NCBI GenBank assembly: GCA_023630585.1
Contig: CM042543.1
Span: 20,648,760 to 20,712,759, forward strand
DNA length: 64,000 nucleotides
Direction of reading: 5' to 3'
DNA from: Cranoglanis bouderius
Taxonomy: Eukaryota; Chordata; Actinopteri; Siluriformes; Cranoglanididae
Shown one piece after another: positions 1-11,396 of the stretch. The notes under the pieces are model-generated. The model saw nothing but the letters and a program-made list of their open reading frames with translations. It did not search any database and was not told the origin of the DNA. How positions within the stretch are numbered: position 1 is the first letter of the stretch; each line of letters begins with the position of its first letter. Both the position numbers and the translations under genes were made by a program.

Positions 1-418
1 GTTCACATTTCAGACCAATTGACCATATCTTGCCCTCTTCCCAAGCAATATGGTGGATGTGAATGTATCAAATCCTCCATGCTACTAACACACCACTCCA
101 CTTCCACTGAGTTTTGAACATGTGCTTTTGTTATTTTGTTATTTTGATTTTGTTTCCCCCTACCTTTATTGCATCTTGTTTCTCACCATCTTACTTAAAT
201 TCACTAGTGTTATCTCTGTGCCTGTGTTATCTGTGTTATTTTTATGCATGTCATTAAATCCTTCATGCATCTTCTATAGTGCATATACCGTAAGCTAGAA
301 AAAAAAGGCCTTTTTAGTCTGGGGTGTTTTTTTTTTATAGTGGAACTCTATCATGCATTATGCATGCATTATGTACAGTGTTCTAATGTTATATTTGTGT
401 AAAAACACGACTAAAATA
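1..418. other. Unique-looking noncoding DNA, no feature seen
   Basis: AT-rich sequence without a convincing reading frame or recognised repeat. Short A and T runs occur near 300-340. Confidence 0.5.
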
Positions 419-596
419 TAGGCAGTGGTAACTCAGTGGTTCAAGGTTCTAAGCTAATATTTAGAAGGTTGCGATTTCAAATCCCAGAACTACAACAGAG
501 CCACTGTTAGGCCTTTGAGCAAGAACCCTAATCCTCAACTGTGTAGAGGATTGTTGAATTCTTAGTTGCTTTGGATAAATGCATCGGTCAAATGAA
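419..596 (+). repeat. tRNA-derived SINE
   Basis: The 5' part has an A-box-like stretch ending in ACTCAGTGG (about 429-438) and a decayed B-box-like stretch GGTTGCGATTTCAAATCCC (468-486), as in tRNA-derived SINEs. The 3' part, TTGGATAAATGCATC followed by CAAATGAA, matches the common fish SINE ending TTGGATAAAAGCGTCTGC. A related fragment lies at about 28691-28790. The internal promoter looks too diverged to be active. Confidence 0.7.
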
Positions 597-632
597 AGTC
601 GAACCATATATTAATGTTCCTAAGAAACGTTA

Positions 633-1165
633 GGCTACATCTACATTAATCTGGATAAATTTGAAAACGCATCTTTTTCTCTACGATTTGGCCTTCCGTC
701 CAAACTGAGATGGATTTTTTGTCCAGCGAAAACTGAGCTTTTGGAAAACTCTTTCACAAGTGGATAACTTTGAAAACGGTGTTTTCACATTGTAGTGTAG
801 ACTGAGCAAACAGAGATATTCAAAAATGATGACATAATTTTAGTCAACTTAAAACAAACAAGATGGTGGATGATGTTGTACTGCAGTTGTTGTGCCTGCT
901 ATCCAGTTTGATAGCTTTGTTAAAGATTAATATCACTTTGTACAACCTTCAGATTCACTTTTAAATAAACGCCTGACAGAAATGACTCAGGCCAAAGCTT
1001 CTTATCTTTTTATGCATGCACAGTATAGGGATGTGAGCATTTTCAGATGATTCAGTGTGGACAAGCAATTTTTGGAAAACATTTGAAAATGTGTAGTGTA
1101 GATGGAGAGCGTTTTAAAACGAAACTGCAGTTTTCAGATCTATTTGGATTAATGTGGTCATAGCC
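633..1165. mobile_element. Non-autonomous PIF/Harbinger-type MITE
   Basis: The ends are imperfect inverted repeats. The left end begins GGCTACATCTACATTAATC and the reverse complement of the right end begins GGCTATGACCACATTAATC. Similarity continues for nearly 40 bases, to GAAAAC. The element is flanked by TTA on both sides (630-632 and 1166-1168). A 3-bp TTA duplication is the hallmark of PIF/Harbinger elements. At 533 bp without a transposase frame it must be non-autonomous. The superfamily call rests on the TSD and is inference. Confidence 0.65.
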
Positions 1166-1623
1166 TTAGTTTTAGTCATAATTTCCTGCTTGGAGGTGGA
1201 TCGTTTCAGAATCACCAAGGCTTACAATATAGTTACTAATTCTGCAGCAATGGAGCCACTTTCATCCGCAGGTGTTCACTTGTATCTGTGTCCAGCAAAA
1301 ACTGATCCTATGAGAATGCAGGCAGCTCTGCTGAAGTGCTGCACAGTAGCCAAATCAATATCTGCTCAGGAAGTTCAAGCTTCTCTCTTTGTGTCTTTGT
1401 TTGTCTGTGTGTGAGAAAAAGAGACAGACAGAGCGACTCTTGCTATAATGACTAAATTAGTAAAGAGGTGCCACACTGTTTCTGTATCCTGGTCACCAGG
1501 TTATGCTGAATGCTGAAATGCTTACAGCCTGCTAAGAAACTCAGGTCTAGCTGAACTATTCAGATTAAAAAAAAAAAATCCATTTAGTGTATTTAGTAAG
1601 TAAGAAAACAATGAGACAGGGCA

Positions 1624-1842
1624 CTGGATCTGGAGCCCATCCCTGGAATATTGCGCACAAGGAGCTACTACATTCTGGATAGGATTCAGTTCATTGCAGG
1701 GCACCATGCACACACACACAGTCACACCTAAGATAATTTAGAGTCATCAATACACCTATTGGCATGTTTTTGGTAGGTGGGAGGAAACCAGAGAACCCAG
1801 ATGAAACCTACACAGACATGGGGAGAACATGCAAAACTCAAT
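1624..1842 (-). repeat. V-SINE (DANA/Mermaid-like), head-less fragment
   Basis: It contains the conserved V-SINE centre in reverse orientation: GTGGGAGGAAACCAGAGAACCC followed by GGGGAGAACATGCAAA. It also has the block TTGCAGGGCACCATGCACAC. The tRNA-like head is missing. Confidence 0.75.
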
Positions 1843-1918
1843 ACAGACAGACAGACATTACACTTTCCTGGGTACTGTGAATAACATTATAAACAGTGAT
1901 TGTATAATAGTGTTACAC

Positions 1919-2272
1919 ATTCATTTATTCATTCATTCATCCATCTTTACGAACTGCATGATCTTGATGAGATGGATCTGGAGCATATCCTGGGAACATG
2001 GGAAATATTACACCCTGAACTGGTTGGCAACCATCGCAGGTCACCATGCACACACACACATTCACACCCTCATTCACACCTAGCGGCAATTTAGAGTAGC
2101 TAATCCACCTAGTGACTTTTTTGGAGGTGGGAGGAAACCAGAGAACCTGGGGGAAACCCACGAACACATAGAAAGAACATGTGAAACTCCACACTGGCAG
2201 GAATCTGAGCTCAGGATCGAAGCAAGGACCCTGGAGCTGTTAGGTGCCAACACTACCTGCTGTGCTACCTGC
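1919..2272 (-). repeat. V-SINE, near full length, with tail
   Basis: Read on the minus strand it has a decayed tRNA-like head (about 2190-2272), the V-SINE core with GGTTTCCTCCCACCTCC, and a GAATGAATG-type tail (1921-1945). It belongs to the same subfamily as the neighbouring copy at 1624-1842. Confidence 0.8.
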
Positions 2273-3663
2273 TAGTGTTAACCTGTTAGAGGTTATTTGC
2301 TATAAAATACCCTTCTTCTTTGTTTCCTTACACTTTGATCAATGCATGTAAAATTAGCCATGTTAACACAGATATTTTGGAACAGCGTCAGTTCCTTCTA
2401 CATCTTTATAAAATAAAGTTTTATCTGAGTACCTGACTTTACTCCAAGCATGTCAGAGAAAGTGTCACTGAATATCCACTCACTGAATTATTTAAGGCAG
2501 ATCTTGTGATGACAGAAGATTCAGACAGCTGATTTTGGCAGGCTATGGGATACCTGTCAATTCGCACATTTTCTGCTGTCTACCAGGTTTAGACAACTTT
2601 TCTTTTTCGTTTCTTGGATAGAAACACAGGCTGGCGAAGGACCAAAAAAAAAAAAAAAAGAAAAAGAAACAAAACTTCAATCACAAGATGTTCTCTCTTC
2701 AGGCTTACTTTGCCAATCTAAAGTTCCTAGAGTGTGACTCTAAGTGCTGCAGACTTCAGTGCACCAGACAATATTTCTGTATCTTCTTTTGAAATCTCTC
2801 CCCTCCCTATTCGCTATTCCACAGGCTTTTTTTGCCCCAACTTCAATCTCCACTGAACTGCGTGATTTATATGCTTGTCGCAGCTTGGATCGAGGAATAA
2901 CCATAATAGTGAAAATGAAAGGAATGAACAGGTGTAGAAACCTTTGGCCAGTTCTGTGGCTGTCACAGTAATGCTTGAATGAAAATACAGTTGAGATTGG
3001 AGCAATTTTGCTCCCTTTGTTAGGTTGAACCCAATCATCTGTCTTGCTAACAGCCTTCATGATTGGTGGTAGTGTGTCACAGCACAGCTAGCTGAGTGCT
3101 AGTCACAGGCCAGTAAGAAAAATGTTGACAGAGTTGACAGAGTGATGTATTACTGTGTCAGTTAAAGTCTACAGATGTCATGTCTTAGGTAAACATTTTA
3201 TGCATAGCTGATGTCAGAATTTTTGCTTACTTCATCACTCATGATGTACAACGGTCCATCTAAACATTTATACAGCATTTTCTGCCCACCCACAGCAAAC
3301 ATGATCATGGAGAATACTCCCTGAGTCAACAAGGAAATACTTAAAAAGAGTATAGAAAGCTTGATGTATATCAATAACTTTAATTATACTGTGATTCTTG
3401 AACAGGATGGCAGAGATGTATGCAGGTGAAAAAAAGGTCAAAGAGAACATTTCAAAACGTACAAAGGGAAAGTCCAAAGAGCAGAAAACAGAGCAAAAGT
3501 CATACACAGAAGCTTTATACTGGCAAAGAAACGTAGGTTGAAACAAATGAAATGCTAGTAAACTTGAACAAGTTGCATAAGGGGGGGTGGGGGTGGGGTT
3601 TGAGTGAGCAGGGGATTCTGTTAGTTGCCATTTCCATAAGAAAAAACATATACATTTACATAA
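2273..3663. other. Noncoding DNA, no recognised element
   Basis: There is a poly-A tract at about 2643-2659 and a short G-run near 3581-3598. Open frames on both strands at 2740-3060 overlap each other and resemble no known protein, so I take them as chance frames. Confidence 0.4.
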
Positions 3664-4299
3664 ATCAGCCATAACATTAAAACCACCTGCCTAATATTGT
3701 GTACGTCCCCCTTATGCCACCAAAACAACTCTGACCCATCAAGGCATGGACTCGACAAGACCTCTGAAGGTGTGCTGTGGTATCTGGCATCAAGACATTA
3801 GCAGCAGATCCTTTAAGTCCTGTAAGTTGTGAGGTGAGGCCTCCAAGGATCGGATTTATTTGTCCATCACATCCCACAGGAGCTCGATTGGATTGAGATC
3901 TGGGGAATTTGGAGGCCAAGTCAACACCTTGAACTCTTTGTCATGTTCCTCAAAGCATTCCTGAACAATTTTTGCCGTGTGGCAGGGTGGATTATCCTGC
4001 TGAAAGAGGCCACTGCCATTAGGGAATACCATTGCCATGAACAGGTGTACTTGGCCTGCAACAATGTTTAGGTAGGTGGTACGTGTCAAAGTAACATCCA
4101 CATGAATGCAAGGACCCAAGGTTTCCCAGCAGAACATTGCCCATGGCATCACACTGCCTCCTCCAGCTTGCCTTTTTCCCATAGTGCATCCTGGTGCCAT
4201 CTCTTCCCCAGGTAAGCGATGCACACACACCCGGCCATCCACATCAGGTAAAAGGAAACGTGATTCATCAGGCCAGGCCACCTTCTTCCATTGTATCTC
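3664..4299 (-). mobile_element. Tc1-like transposon, 3' half only
   Basis: The element reads on the minus strand. Its 3' terminal repeat begins at about 3664 with TCAGCCATAACATTAAAACC. The internal end breaks off at about 4299 inside the transposase, just upstream of the first catalytic region. The fragment at 53126-53640 is the 5' half of what appears to be the same family. Confidence 0.85.
3690..4299 (-). pseudogene. Tc1/mariner transposase, C-terminal half (DD36E-type spacing)
   Basis: A minus-strand frame (stop at 3856) carries the catalytic half of a Tc1-superfamily transposase, the enzyme that cuts and rejoins element ends at TA sites. Visible motifs are WPDESRF (first Asp), FQQDNPPCHTA (second Asp) and SPDLNPIELLWDV (Glu). 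Between the second Asp and the Glu I count 36 residues, not the 34 of classic Tc1. Premature TAA follows DVMDK where the family continues with a C-terminal tail. Decayed coding homology runs on to about 3690. The N-terminal DNA-binding domain is absent, so this copy cannot be functional. The assignment to the superfamily is firm; the DD36E subgroup is inferred from the count. Confidence 0.85.
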
Positions 4300-4812
4300 T
4301 ATCTGCATTCAGATTTAAACCTGCCCCTATACGTATCTGTATTTGTATCTGTTTAGATCACATTATCTGTTCATTCTGAATAATGTACTGTATTTGTATT
4401 TGGTTACATCCCTACTATGCATATTATTGTCTTGCTGATGTAACTTGTCCAGGTTTCTAAAGAAGGACTTTGAAAGTTGAAATATTCTTGCTATCATTAG
4501 GTCTTCTTTCAGGAAAACTGGAATTCCTTCATTTTAAAAGTGTAGTAGTTTAGTTTACTCTTGTGAAGAAACCCAATTTGGATTCTCCTCTTCTAAGTAC
4601 ATCAGCCATTATTCAACCTGCTGTTAGCCTTTATGGACAATAATAATTATATACACTAATACAAAAAAATAGAAGTTTTTTTTTTTTTTTTTTTACTAGT
4701 TTACTGTATGAAAAACAGATTACATGTGAGGCAGAATCTAAGCTGATATGCAGCTGATAATTTGAGGCTCTCTGATGGTCCTGGTTTGTTTATCAGTTGA
4801 AATGTTGATTTA
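4300..4812. other. Noncoding DNA, no feature seen
   Basis: AT-rich, with a T-run at about 4677-4694. No frame or repeat is recognised. Confidence 0.4.
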
Positions 4813-5056
4813 CAGTGCCCTCCTCTAATATTGGCACCCTTGGTAAATATGAGCAAAAAAGGCTGTGAAGAATTGTGTTTATTGTTTAACCTTTTGATGT
4901 TTTGTTAAAAAAAAAAAATCACAAAAATACTCTGCTCTCATGGATATCAAACAATTGCAAACACAACACAGGCTTATTAAAAAAACTTTGTTAAATATAG
5001 GTGTGAAACAATTATTGGCACCCCTATGAATTCATATGACAAAAATATATTTGAAG

Positions 5057-6112
5057 TAGGGAGATTATTTTGATAATCGATTAATCTGTCGATTATTTAT
5101 TCAATTAATCGATTAGTCAGATTAAAAGTCCAATTTTTATTTTCTGTATTTTTTCGAAAAAAACATTCTGCCCGATGTTGTCCTTCAAACATTGTGCAAA
5201 CTGAAGACTATGAAAAAGGTATTAAATGTATCTTTGTGGGCTATGCTATACATTTATATTTTTAAAAATATTAACATTATATTTTGAAAACAAACAACAA
5301 CAAAAAAAAACCCAACTGATTGTCCACAAACTTTAAAGCAGAAGTTAAATCACTATATAAAAAATGCTAAAAAGAGAAACAAAAGCACAAACTAAGTGTT
5401 AACTGGTAAGAGGTTGAATGTTCTGCAGAAACACACATTCACTCATTTGAACACAGTAACATGTTACTTTATTCTGTTATGTTATAACCCCATTACAGGT
5501 ACTGCTCTAATAAAAAACACAATTACTTTTGTTTCTAAATATAGCTAAATATAGTATCAAACAACATATTTGATCAAAACGAATATTTTCGTTATTGCAC
5601 TTCCTTTCTATTGCGCGCTGTTTGATTGATGTGCATCCATGGACTCGCGCTCATTCAGTGAAGTTTAATGGAGACTCACTTGCTATCAGGACGAGCCTTT
5701 ATGTAAAATGAAAATACTGGCGTGAATTTCTAACATTTACAGATAAGGATATAAATGTAAAAATGTCATTTCTGCGCTGAAGAAAACACGTCTGGAACAC
5801 ATTAAACAGCACACGCATCTGTCGCAGCATCTGACACGACAAGCCACGTTAATACACTTATGAGTTTGTTTGAAGCGCTTAATATAAAACATTCTCATGT
5901 TTTGGACAACCTGGATCCTGCACTTTTCCTGCAGCAGCTCACTCTGTGACCTCCACTGTTTTTTCAGATGTTTTATTCATAGAAATGCATTTGTCACCAT
6001 TGTGAAGTGATGTCACTGACGGGGGTTATCCACAGACCCAACTAATCCAGAATGAAATTAGTTGTCGATTATTTTAATTATCGATTATTATTGATTAGTT
6101 GTTGCAGCCCTA
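5057..6112. mobile_element. Non-autonomous hAT-type element nested in the Tc1-like element
   Basis: It is flanked by a perfect 8-bp duplication ATTTGAAG (5049-5056 and 6113-6120), the size made by hAT transposases. The ends are rich in ATCGATTA motifs: the left begins TAGGGAGATTATTTTGATAA and the right ends GTTGTTGCAGCCCTA. The left end lacks the GCTGCAACAAC stretch seen at the right. No transposase frame is present in the 1056 bp. It lies between the left TIR and the transposase start of the host Tc1-like element, so it is the younger of the two. Confidence 0.85.
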
Positions 6113-6260
6113 ATTTGAAGTATATTCCCATTGATATTTTACATTTTTTAGTACACCTACGTGACTAGAAAGAGGAAATTGTTCAACCATGACTTCCTGT
6201 TTCACAGGGGTATAAATATGAGGTAACACATAGGCCAAATTCCCTTAGTCATTCATAAAA

Positions 6261-7203
6261 ATGGGTAAGACCAATGAATATACTGTGATGTGTGGCAAAA
6301 GGTTGTTGAGCTTCACAAATGCTATAAGATCGCTATAAGAATATAGCACAAGCATTGAAAATGCCCATTTCCACCATCAGGGCAATAATTAAGAAGTTCC
6401 AGTCAACTGGAAATGTTATGAATCAACCTGGAATTGGACGTGTGTCTATATTGTCTCAACATGCTGTGGAGAGGATGGTTCAAGTGGCCAAAAAATCTCC
6501 AAGGGTCACAGCTGGAGAATTGCAGATGTTAGTTGCGTCTTGGGATCAGAAAGTCTCCAAAACTACAATCCGAAGTCACCTACATCACCAATCATCAAGT
6601 TGTTTGGGAGGGTTTCAAGAAAAAAGCCTCTACTCTCATCCAAAAACAAACTCATGGTCAGATGAAACCAAAATAGAGCTTTTTGGCAAGAAACACCAGA
6701 GGTGGTTTTGACGCACACAGAGAGGTAGCCATATGGAAAAGTACCTCATGCCCACGGTTAAATATGGTGGTGGCTCTTTAATGTGTTGGGGCTGTTTCTC
6801 TGCCAGAGGACCTGGACACTTTGTTAGGATACATGGCATCATGGACTCAAATATCAACAGATATTAAATGAAAACCTGACTGCCTCTGCCAGAAAGCTTA
6901 AAATGGTCCATCTTTGGATCTTCCAGCAGGACAATGATCCAAATCATATCAACACAAAAATGGTTTACTGACCACAAAATCAAGGTCCTACCATGGCCAT
7001 TCCAGTCCCCTGACTTGAACCCAATAGAAAACCTGTGGGGTGAACTGAAGAGGAGAGTCCACCAGTGTTTGAAGGATCTGGAGAGATTCTGTATGGAGGA
7101 ATGGTTTCGGATCCCTTGCCATGTATTCTCCAACCTCATCAGGCATTATAGGAGAAGACTCAGAGCTGTTATCTTGGCAAAGGGAGGTAGCACAAAGTAT
7201 TGA
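6261..7203 (+). pseudogene. Tc1-like transposase, broken
   Basis: The frame begins MGKTNEY, a normal Tc1 start, but shifts within the first 20 codons. An open segment (6355-6711) holds the paired-like DNA-binding region, including STIRAIIKKFQSTG and KKSPRVTAGELQ. A deletion of about 20 codons follows, just before the first catalytic motif WSDETKIELFGKK. A stop follows at 6709-6711. Later pieces include GGGSLMCWGCFSARGPG in another frame and SPDLNPIENLWGELKRRV in the last open segment (6934-7203), which ends LAKGGSTKY, the usual Tc1 C-terminus. Several frameshifts make it dead. It lies inside the element's terminal repeats. Confidence 0.88.
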
Positions 7204-7427
7204 CTAAAAGGGTGCCAATAATTGTTGCACACCTATATTTAACAAAGATTTTTTTTTTTTTGATAAACCTGTGTTTTGTTTGCAATTGTTTGATATCAAT
7301 CAGAGAAGAGTATTTTTGTGATTTTTTTTTAAACAAAAGATCAAAAGGTTAAACAATAAAGACACATTTTCACAGCCTTCTTTGCTCATATTTACCAAAG
7401 GTGTCAATATTAGTGGAGGGCACTGAA

Positions 7428-7763
7428 CCTGTTATTGATCTCTTTGTATTTTTAGTGCATTATGCTTTGCTCTATTGAAGAATACTTTCAGTGCAGGTGT
7501 CCTGTAAACACTGTAGAACTATACAATATGCTTCATTATTAGTAGTTGACTGTTTGCTCTATTGCGAGTTGTAGCTTGCCATTTTGATAACACTTACGCT
7601 AAGCATAACAGACAAGCAACTGTATATTTGACCAGTTATACCTGAATTTCAAGCATTTATGCTGTGATTAGCTAACTGTCACTCACAAGAAATGTTTTAC
7701 TTTGGTATGAGTCAGGACAACAATTGTGGGTTCTCACTGAGAAAACCTTATTATTGTGTTACT
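7428..7763. other. Short unique stretch between two Tc1-like elements
   Basis: No gene, repeat or site is recognised. Confidence 0.4.
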
Positions 7764-7765
7764 TA

Positions 7766-9307
7766 CAGTGGGTATAGAAAAGAATCACCCTCCTTTAAAA
7801 TAATCACATTTTGTTGCTTTTCATCCTGAAATGAAGACGGACACAGTTTTTGTTTTATCCAGCTGTATTTACTCAGTGCAACTTATAACATCCAAGTGAA
7901 AGATATAACACCAACATGTCAGAAAAAAATTAAAAAATTAAAAAACAGACTCACTGAGTTGGAAAAAGGATCACCCCCTTGCTTTAATTTGCCTTAATTT
8001 TTTTAATTACAGCCTTTAGTCTGTTGGGATATGTCTCTACTAACTTTGCACATCTAGACTTTGCAATATCAATATCACTCTTCTTCATAGAACTGCTCAA
8101 GTTCAGTTAAATTTGATGGTGACCGTTTGTGGACTACAGTCTTCAAGTCATTCCACAAATTTTCAGTGGGGTTTAAGTCTGGGCTCTGACTAGGCCATGC
8201 AAGGACATTCACCTTTTTCTCCTTCAACCACTGTGTGGTCAGTTTTGCTGTGTGCTTTGGGTCATTGTCATGTTGGAAGGTAAACCTTCTTCCCATTGAC
8301 AACTTTCTGGCAGAGAGCAGCAGATTTTCCTCAAGAATTTGACGGTATTTTGCCCCATCCATTTTTCCTTCTATCCTGACAAGTGCTCCAGTCCCTGCTG
8401 CAGAGAAACACCCCCATATAGTATCCTGTATATTACCACCTCCATGCTTTACTGTAGGAATGGTGTTATTTGGATGGTGAGCTGTATTGGATTTCTGCCA
8501 GACATATTGTTTGGTGTTGAGGCCAAATAATTCAATTTTAGTCTCATCTGACCATAACACCTTTTTCCATGTGGCCTCAGAATCTTCAAGGTGCGTTTTG
8601 GCAAAGCTCAGTCGTGGGTGGCTTTTTTCTTGCAACCATCCCATACAAGCCACATTTGTGGAGACTTTGTGATATTGTTGTCACATGCACACAATGACCA
8701 CTCTTTGTCATAGATTCCTGCAACTTTGCTTTACAAATTTGCTTCAGAGTTGCTGTAGGCCTCTTGGTAGCCTCTCTGACCAGTTTCCTCCTGGCTCTTT
8801 CATCCAGTTTGGAGTGATGTCCTGATCCAGGAAGGGTCTGTGGTGTACCAAATACCTTCCACTTCTTAATAATAGACTTCAGTGTGCTTCTATTCATTGA
8901 TAAAGCCTTTGAAATTCTTTTGTATCCATCTCCTGACTTGTTCCTGTCCACAACTTTATCCCAGAGATTTTTTGACAGTGCCTTGCCACCCATAGTTGAT
9001 TGTTTGCTTCAGTTGCACTACAAAATGCTCCAGGAAAGCTCTTTTCATGCTGAGCTAATCAAAATGACCACAGCTGATCACAGTTGAAAGTCAGATGGCT
9101 TTGTGTGCCATTGAGAAGGTGATTAGCTACACCTTATTGAGTTTACAAGTCATCTTTAGGAGGGGGGTGATCCTTTTTCCAACTCAGTGATTCTGTTTTT
9201 AAAAAAAAAAAAATTCTGACATGTTGATGTTATATCTTTCACTTGGATGTTATAAGTTGCACTGAGTAAATACAGCTGGATAAAACAAAAACTGTCTATA
9301 CCCACTG
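7766..9307 (-). mobile_element. Tc1-like transposon, near full length (copy A)
   Basis: It is bounded by CAGTGGGTATAG (7766) and CTATACCCACTG (ending 9307), with TA on both sides (7764-7765 and 9308-9309). The length is 1542 bp. The left terminal repeat is about 215 bp and includes an inner repeat GGATCACCCCC. The right repeat lacks about 60 bp of its outer part compared with the sister copy at 50089-51610, so the TIRs are asymmetric. Confidence 0.95.
8075..8993 (-). pseudogene. Tc1 transposase, DD34E, one frameshift (copy A)
   Basis: The N-terminal frame starts at 8993 (MGGKALSKNLWDK) and has the helix-turn-helix region GYKRISKALSMNRSTLKSII and the segment RPTATLKQICKAKL. A deletion near 8615 shifts the frame, and the C-terminal frame (to 8075) continues with FAKTHLEDSEATWKKVLW. 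Catalytic motifs are intact: WSDETKIELFG, FQHDNDPKHTAK and SPDLNPTENLWNDL. I count 34 residues between the second Asp and the Glu, the DD34E of true Tc1. The frame stops after LEQFYEEE, about 40 codons short of the usual Tc1 C-terminus; decayed homology continues beyond. Coding capacity is nearly whole, but the frameshift disables it. Confidence 0.92.
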
Positions 9308-9309
9308 TA

Positions 9310-11396
9310 CATAAATTAAGTATTTCTCCAAGAAATGAACAGACTGATTACAGAGACAAAGTTAATATGCATTATATATTATTACAGACATTCCGACCCT
9401 CAGAAAGTCATAACGTAAAATATTCTCCAGGAAACAGAAGAGAAGGGCATATGATGTATAAAATGCAGTCTTTGCCCCCCCATAAAAGCAGATACATTTT
9501 TTTTAAATTCGAAAACAAGTTAATTAAACTGACTCTTTTTTTTTAGTGTATTGCATTTTCAGAAAATAATGAGTTGACCACCATCTCACAACATTTTACA
9601 CAAAAAACCCTTAAAAGATCTTTATTTTTCAGTTTCAAACAATCCAGCTATTTTATTTACCCTTGCAAATGTCGCATACCAATTAAATGAATCAAATCCA
9701 AATCATCAATGAATTTGGATCCTGATGAACGTTAAATTAACTGGGAAAGCAGATGCCCTTTGAGCTGGCACACTTTTGTTGCTTTTGGTGAAAAACAATG
9801 AATAATTCTCTTTATGCTACACATGTGGGCGTGATGGCAAGATGGCAAGAGTACTATCTGTTCTGCAGATCAAACAGTCTGCCAGCTTTTTAATAATCAC
9901 AGGGACTAACAAGGTAGTGGGCACACAGTCTCTGGAATGTTTGTTTGTTTGTCTTGTTTGCTACTCCTCAACCACAAAGGTGTGTGTGTGTGCATGGCAG
10001 CTGCGCCACATAAGACGACTTACTTCTCGTACTGTGTTAACTGCTTCCTTTTACCAGCCTTAAGGGTGTATGTTAATGTGTCTGCTTTAATTGAACTCAG
10101 TTCATGTAAATTGTTATGTTTGCAGTATGTGATGTCCATGCATCATTGGCTATGCATTTCCATGAATACACACCTGCGAAGGGGAATTTTATGATTTTCA
10201 GTTAGAGTTTGATCGAGCTTTGCCCAAACACCAGAACATCTCATCCTCTCATAATCTGCCCTAAAATCTGTTTTCTTACTTGTTGTAATTACACCCACAA
10301 TGCACCTCTCCATTACTTGCCTGATGGATGCATATATGTTGATTAGAATGCTCTCTACTACTCTATAGCAATTCCTTGCCAATGTTGTCACAGACAAAAT
10401 TAAATAAAGTAGAATTTAACAACTTTTGGAGAGCAAGAAATAGAAAAGAAGGAGAAACATGAGACGAGAGTGTGGGCGCCCAACCTCATGAGGCTGCAAC
10501 TGAACCTCAGACTCCCTCAACCCTCAGTATTGCAGTGATGCAAACGCAACATAGAGACATATCAAGCCATGAAGGGTTATTATTACCAAACGTGCCAGGA
10601 GGCACAGTCACTCAATAAGAGAGTGATGCAGTGCATATGTTTACCGTGATTGGGTTTGGAAGAAGAATTCAATAAAGGAGATGAAGAAAACCGGGTGAGA
10701 AGCATCAAGACGGACTGCTTGGCAGTGCATTCATAATAAGGAGTGTGGCGCTGGGAGGAGAAGTGATTACTGTCAGTAATTTCACAGGAAATGTTGCATC
10801 TTACTGACATTTTAGTAATAATTTCAGCAGCTGGGAACAATAAACAAAAGTACGATTGCACAATAATTGTCTCGCCGTGCAGGCTTCTGGATACAAAAAG
10901 AGACAAAAAACAGCAATACAATAACACACATTAGCTCCCAGCCCCTCCCCCCCCCCTTTTTTTTTTAAACCTTCATCACAAGAAACAAAAGTAGATTCAG
11001 CATTTAAGAAGCTCAGCTTGTGAGTGGGTAAATGTGTTTTTGGCAGAGATTACAGACTGGGGGGTCTACAGGGATTAGAACAGGATCCATGAGTATTTAG
11101 AGGTGATTCAGATAGATAGATAGTTCATCTTTATTCATATAAGAAATTCAGCACGTGAAGAAACAGCTCCTGAAGATTGCAAACCTGTCTAAAGTACTAT
11201 TTGTACAGGAAAGGATTTCTGGACATATGTACGTTTATTAAATAATGTTGCTGGATGATGTCTGTAATGATTATATACAATTTGTATGGAATAAGCGAAC
11301 TCTGTATAAATCACAGAGATGGGAGTGTCTGTACACTTTTGTGTAATAACAATGTACACATTATCATACAAAAAAGTTCCCTGTGTAGTACATAAC
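9310..11396. other. Unique-looking noncoding DNA
   Basis: There is an 11-bp C-run next to a T-run at about 10946-10968 and a short GATA run at 11112-11124. The frames at 9842-10194 and 10583-10927 resemble nothing I know and overlap in several phases. No conserved domain is visible. Confidence 0.4.

Larger units (their letters stand above)
4813..7425 (+). mobile_element. Tc1-like transposon, split by a hAT-type insertion
   Basis: Terminal inverted repeats of roughly 220 bp are seen at 4813-5040 and 7209-7425. They begin CAGTGCCCTCCTCTAATATT and end AATATTAGTGGAGGGCACTG. The left TA target is at 4811-4812; the right one has decayed to AA. Subtracting the internal hAT insertion and its duplication leaves about 1.55 kb, the normal Tc1 length. 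Long TIRs of this kind are typical of the IR/DR group of fish Tc1 elements. Confidence 0.9.

Noticed and set aside
419..596. A true tRNA gene
   Set aside because: Only loose A and B boxes are present, no cloverleaf forms, and the 3' part is SINE.
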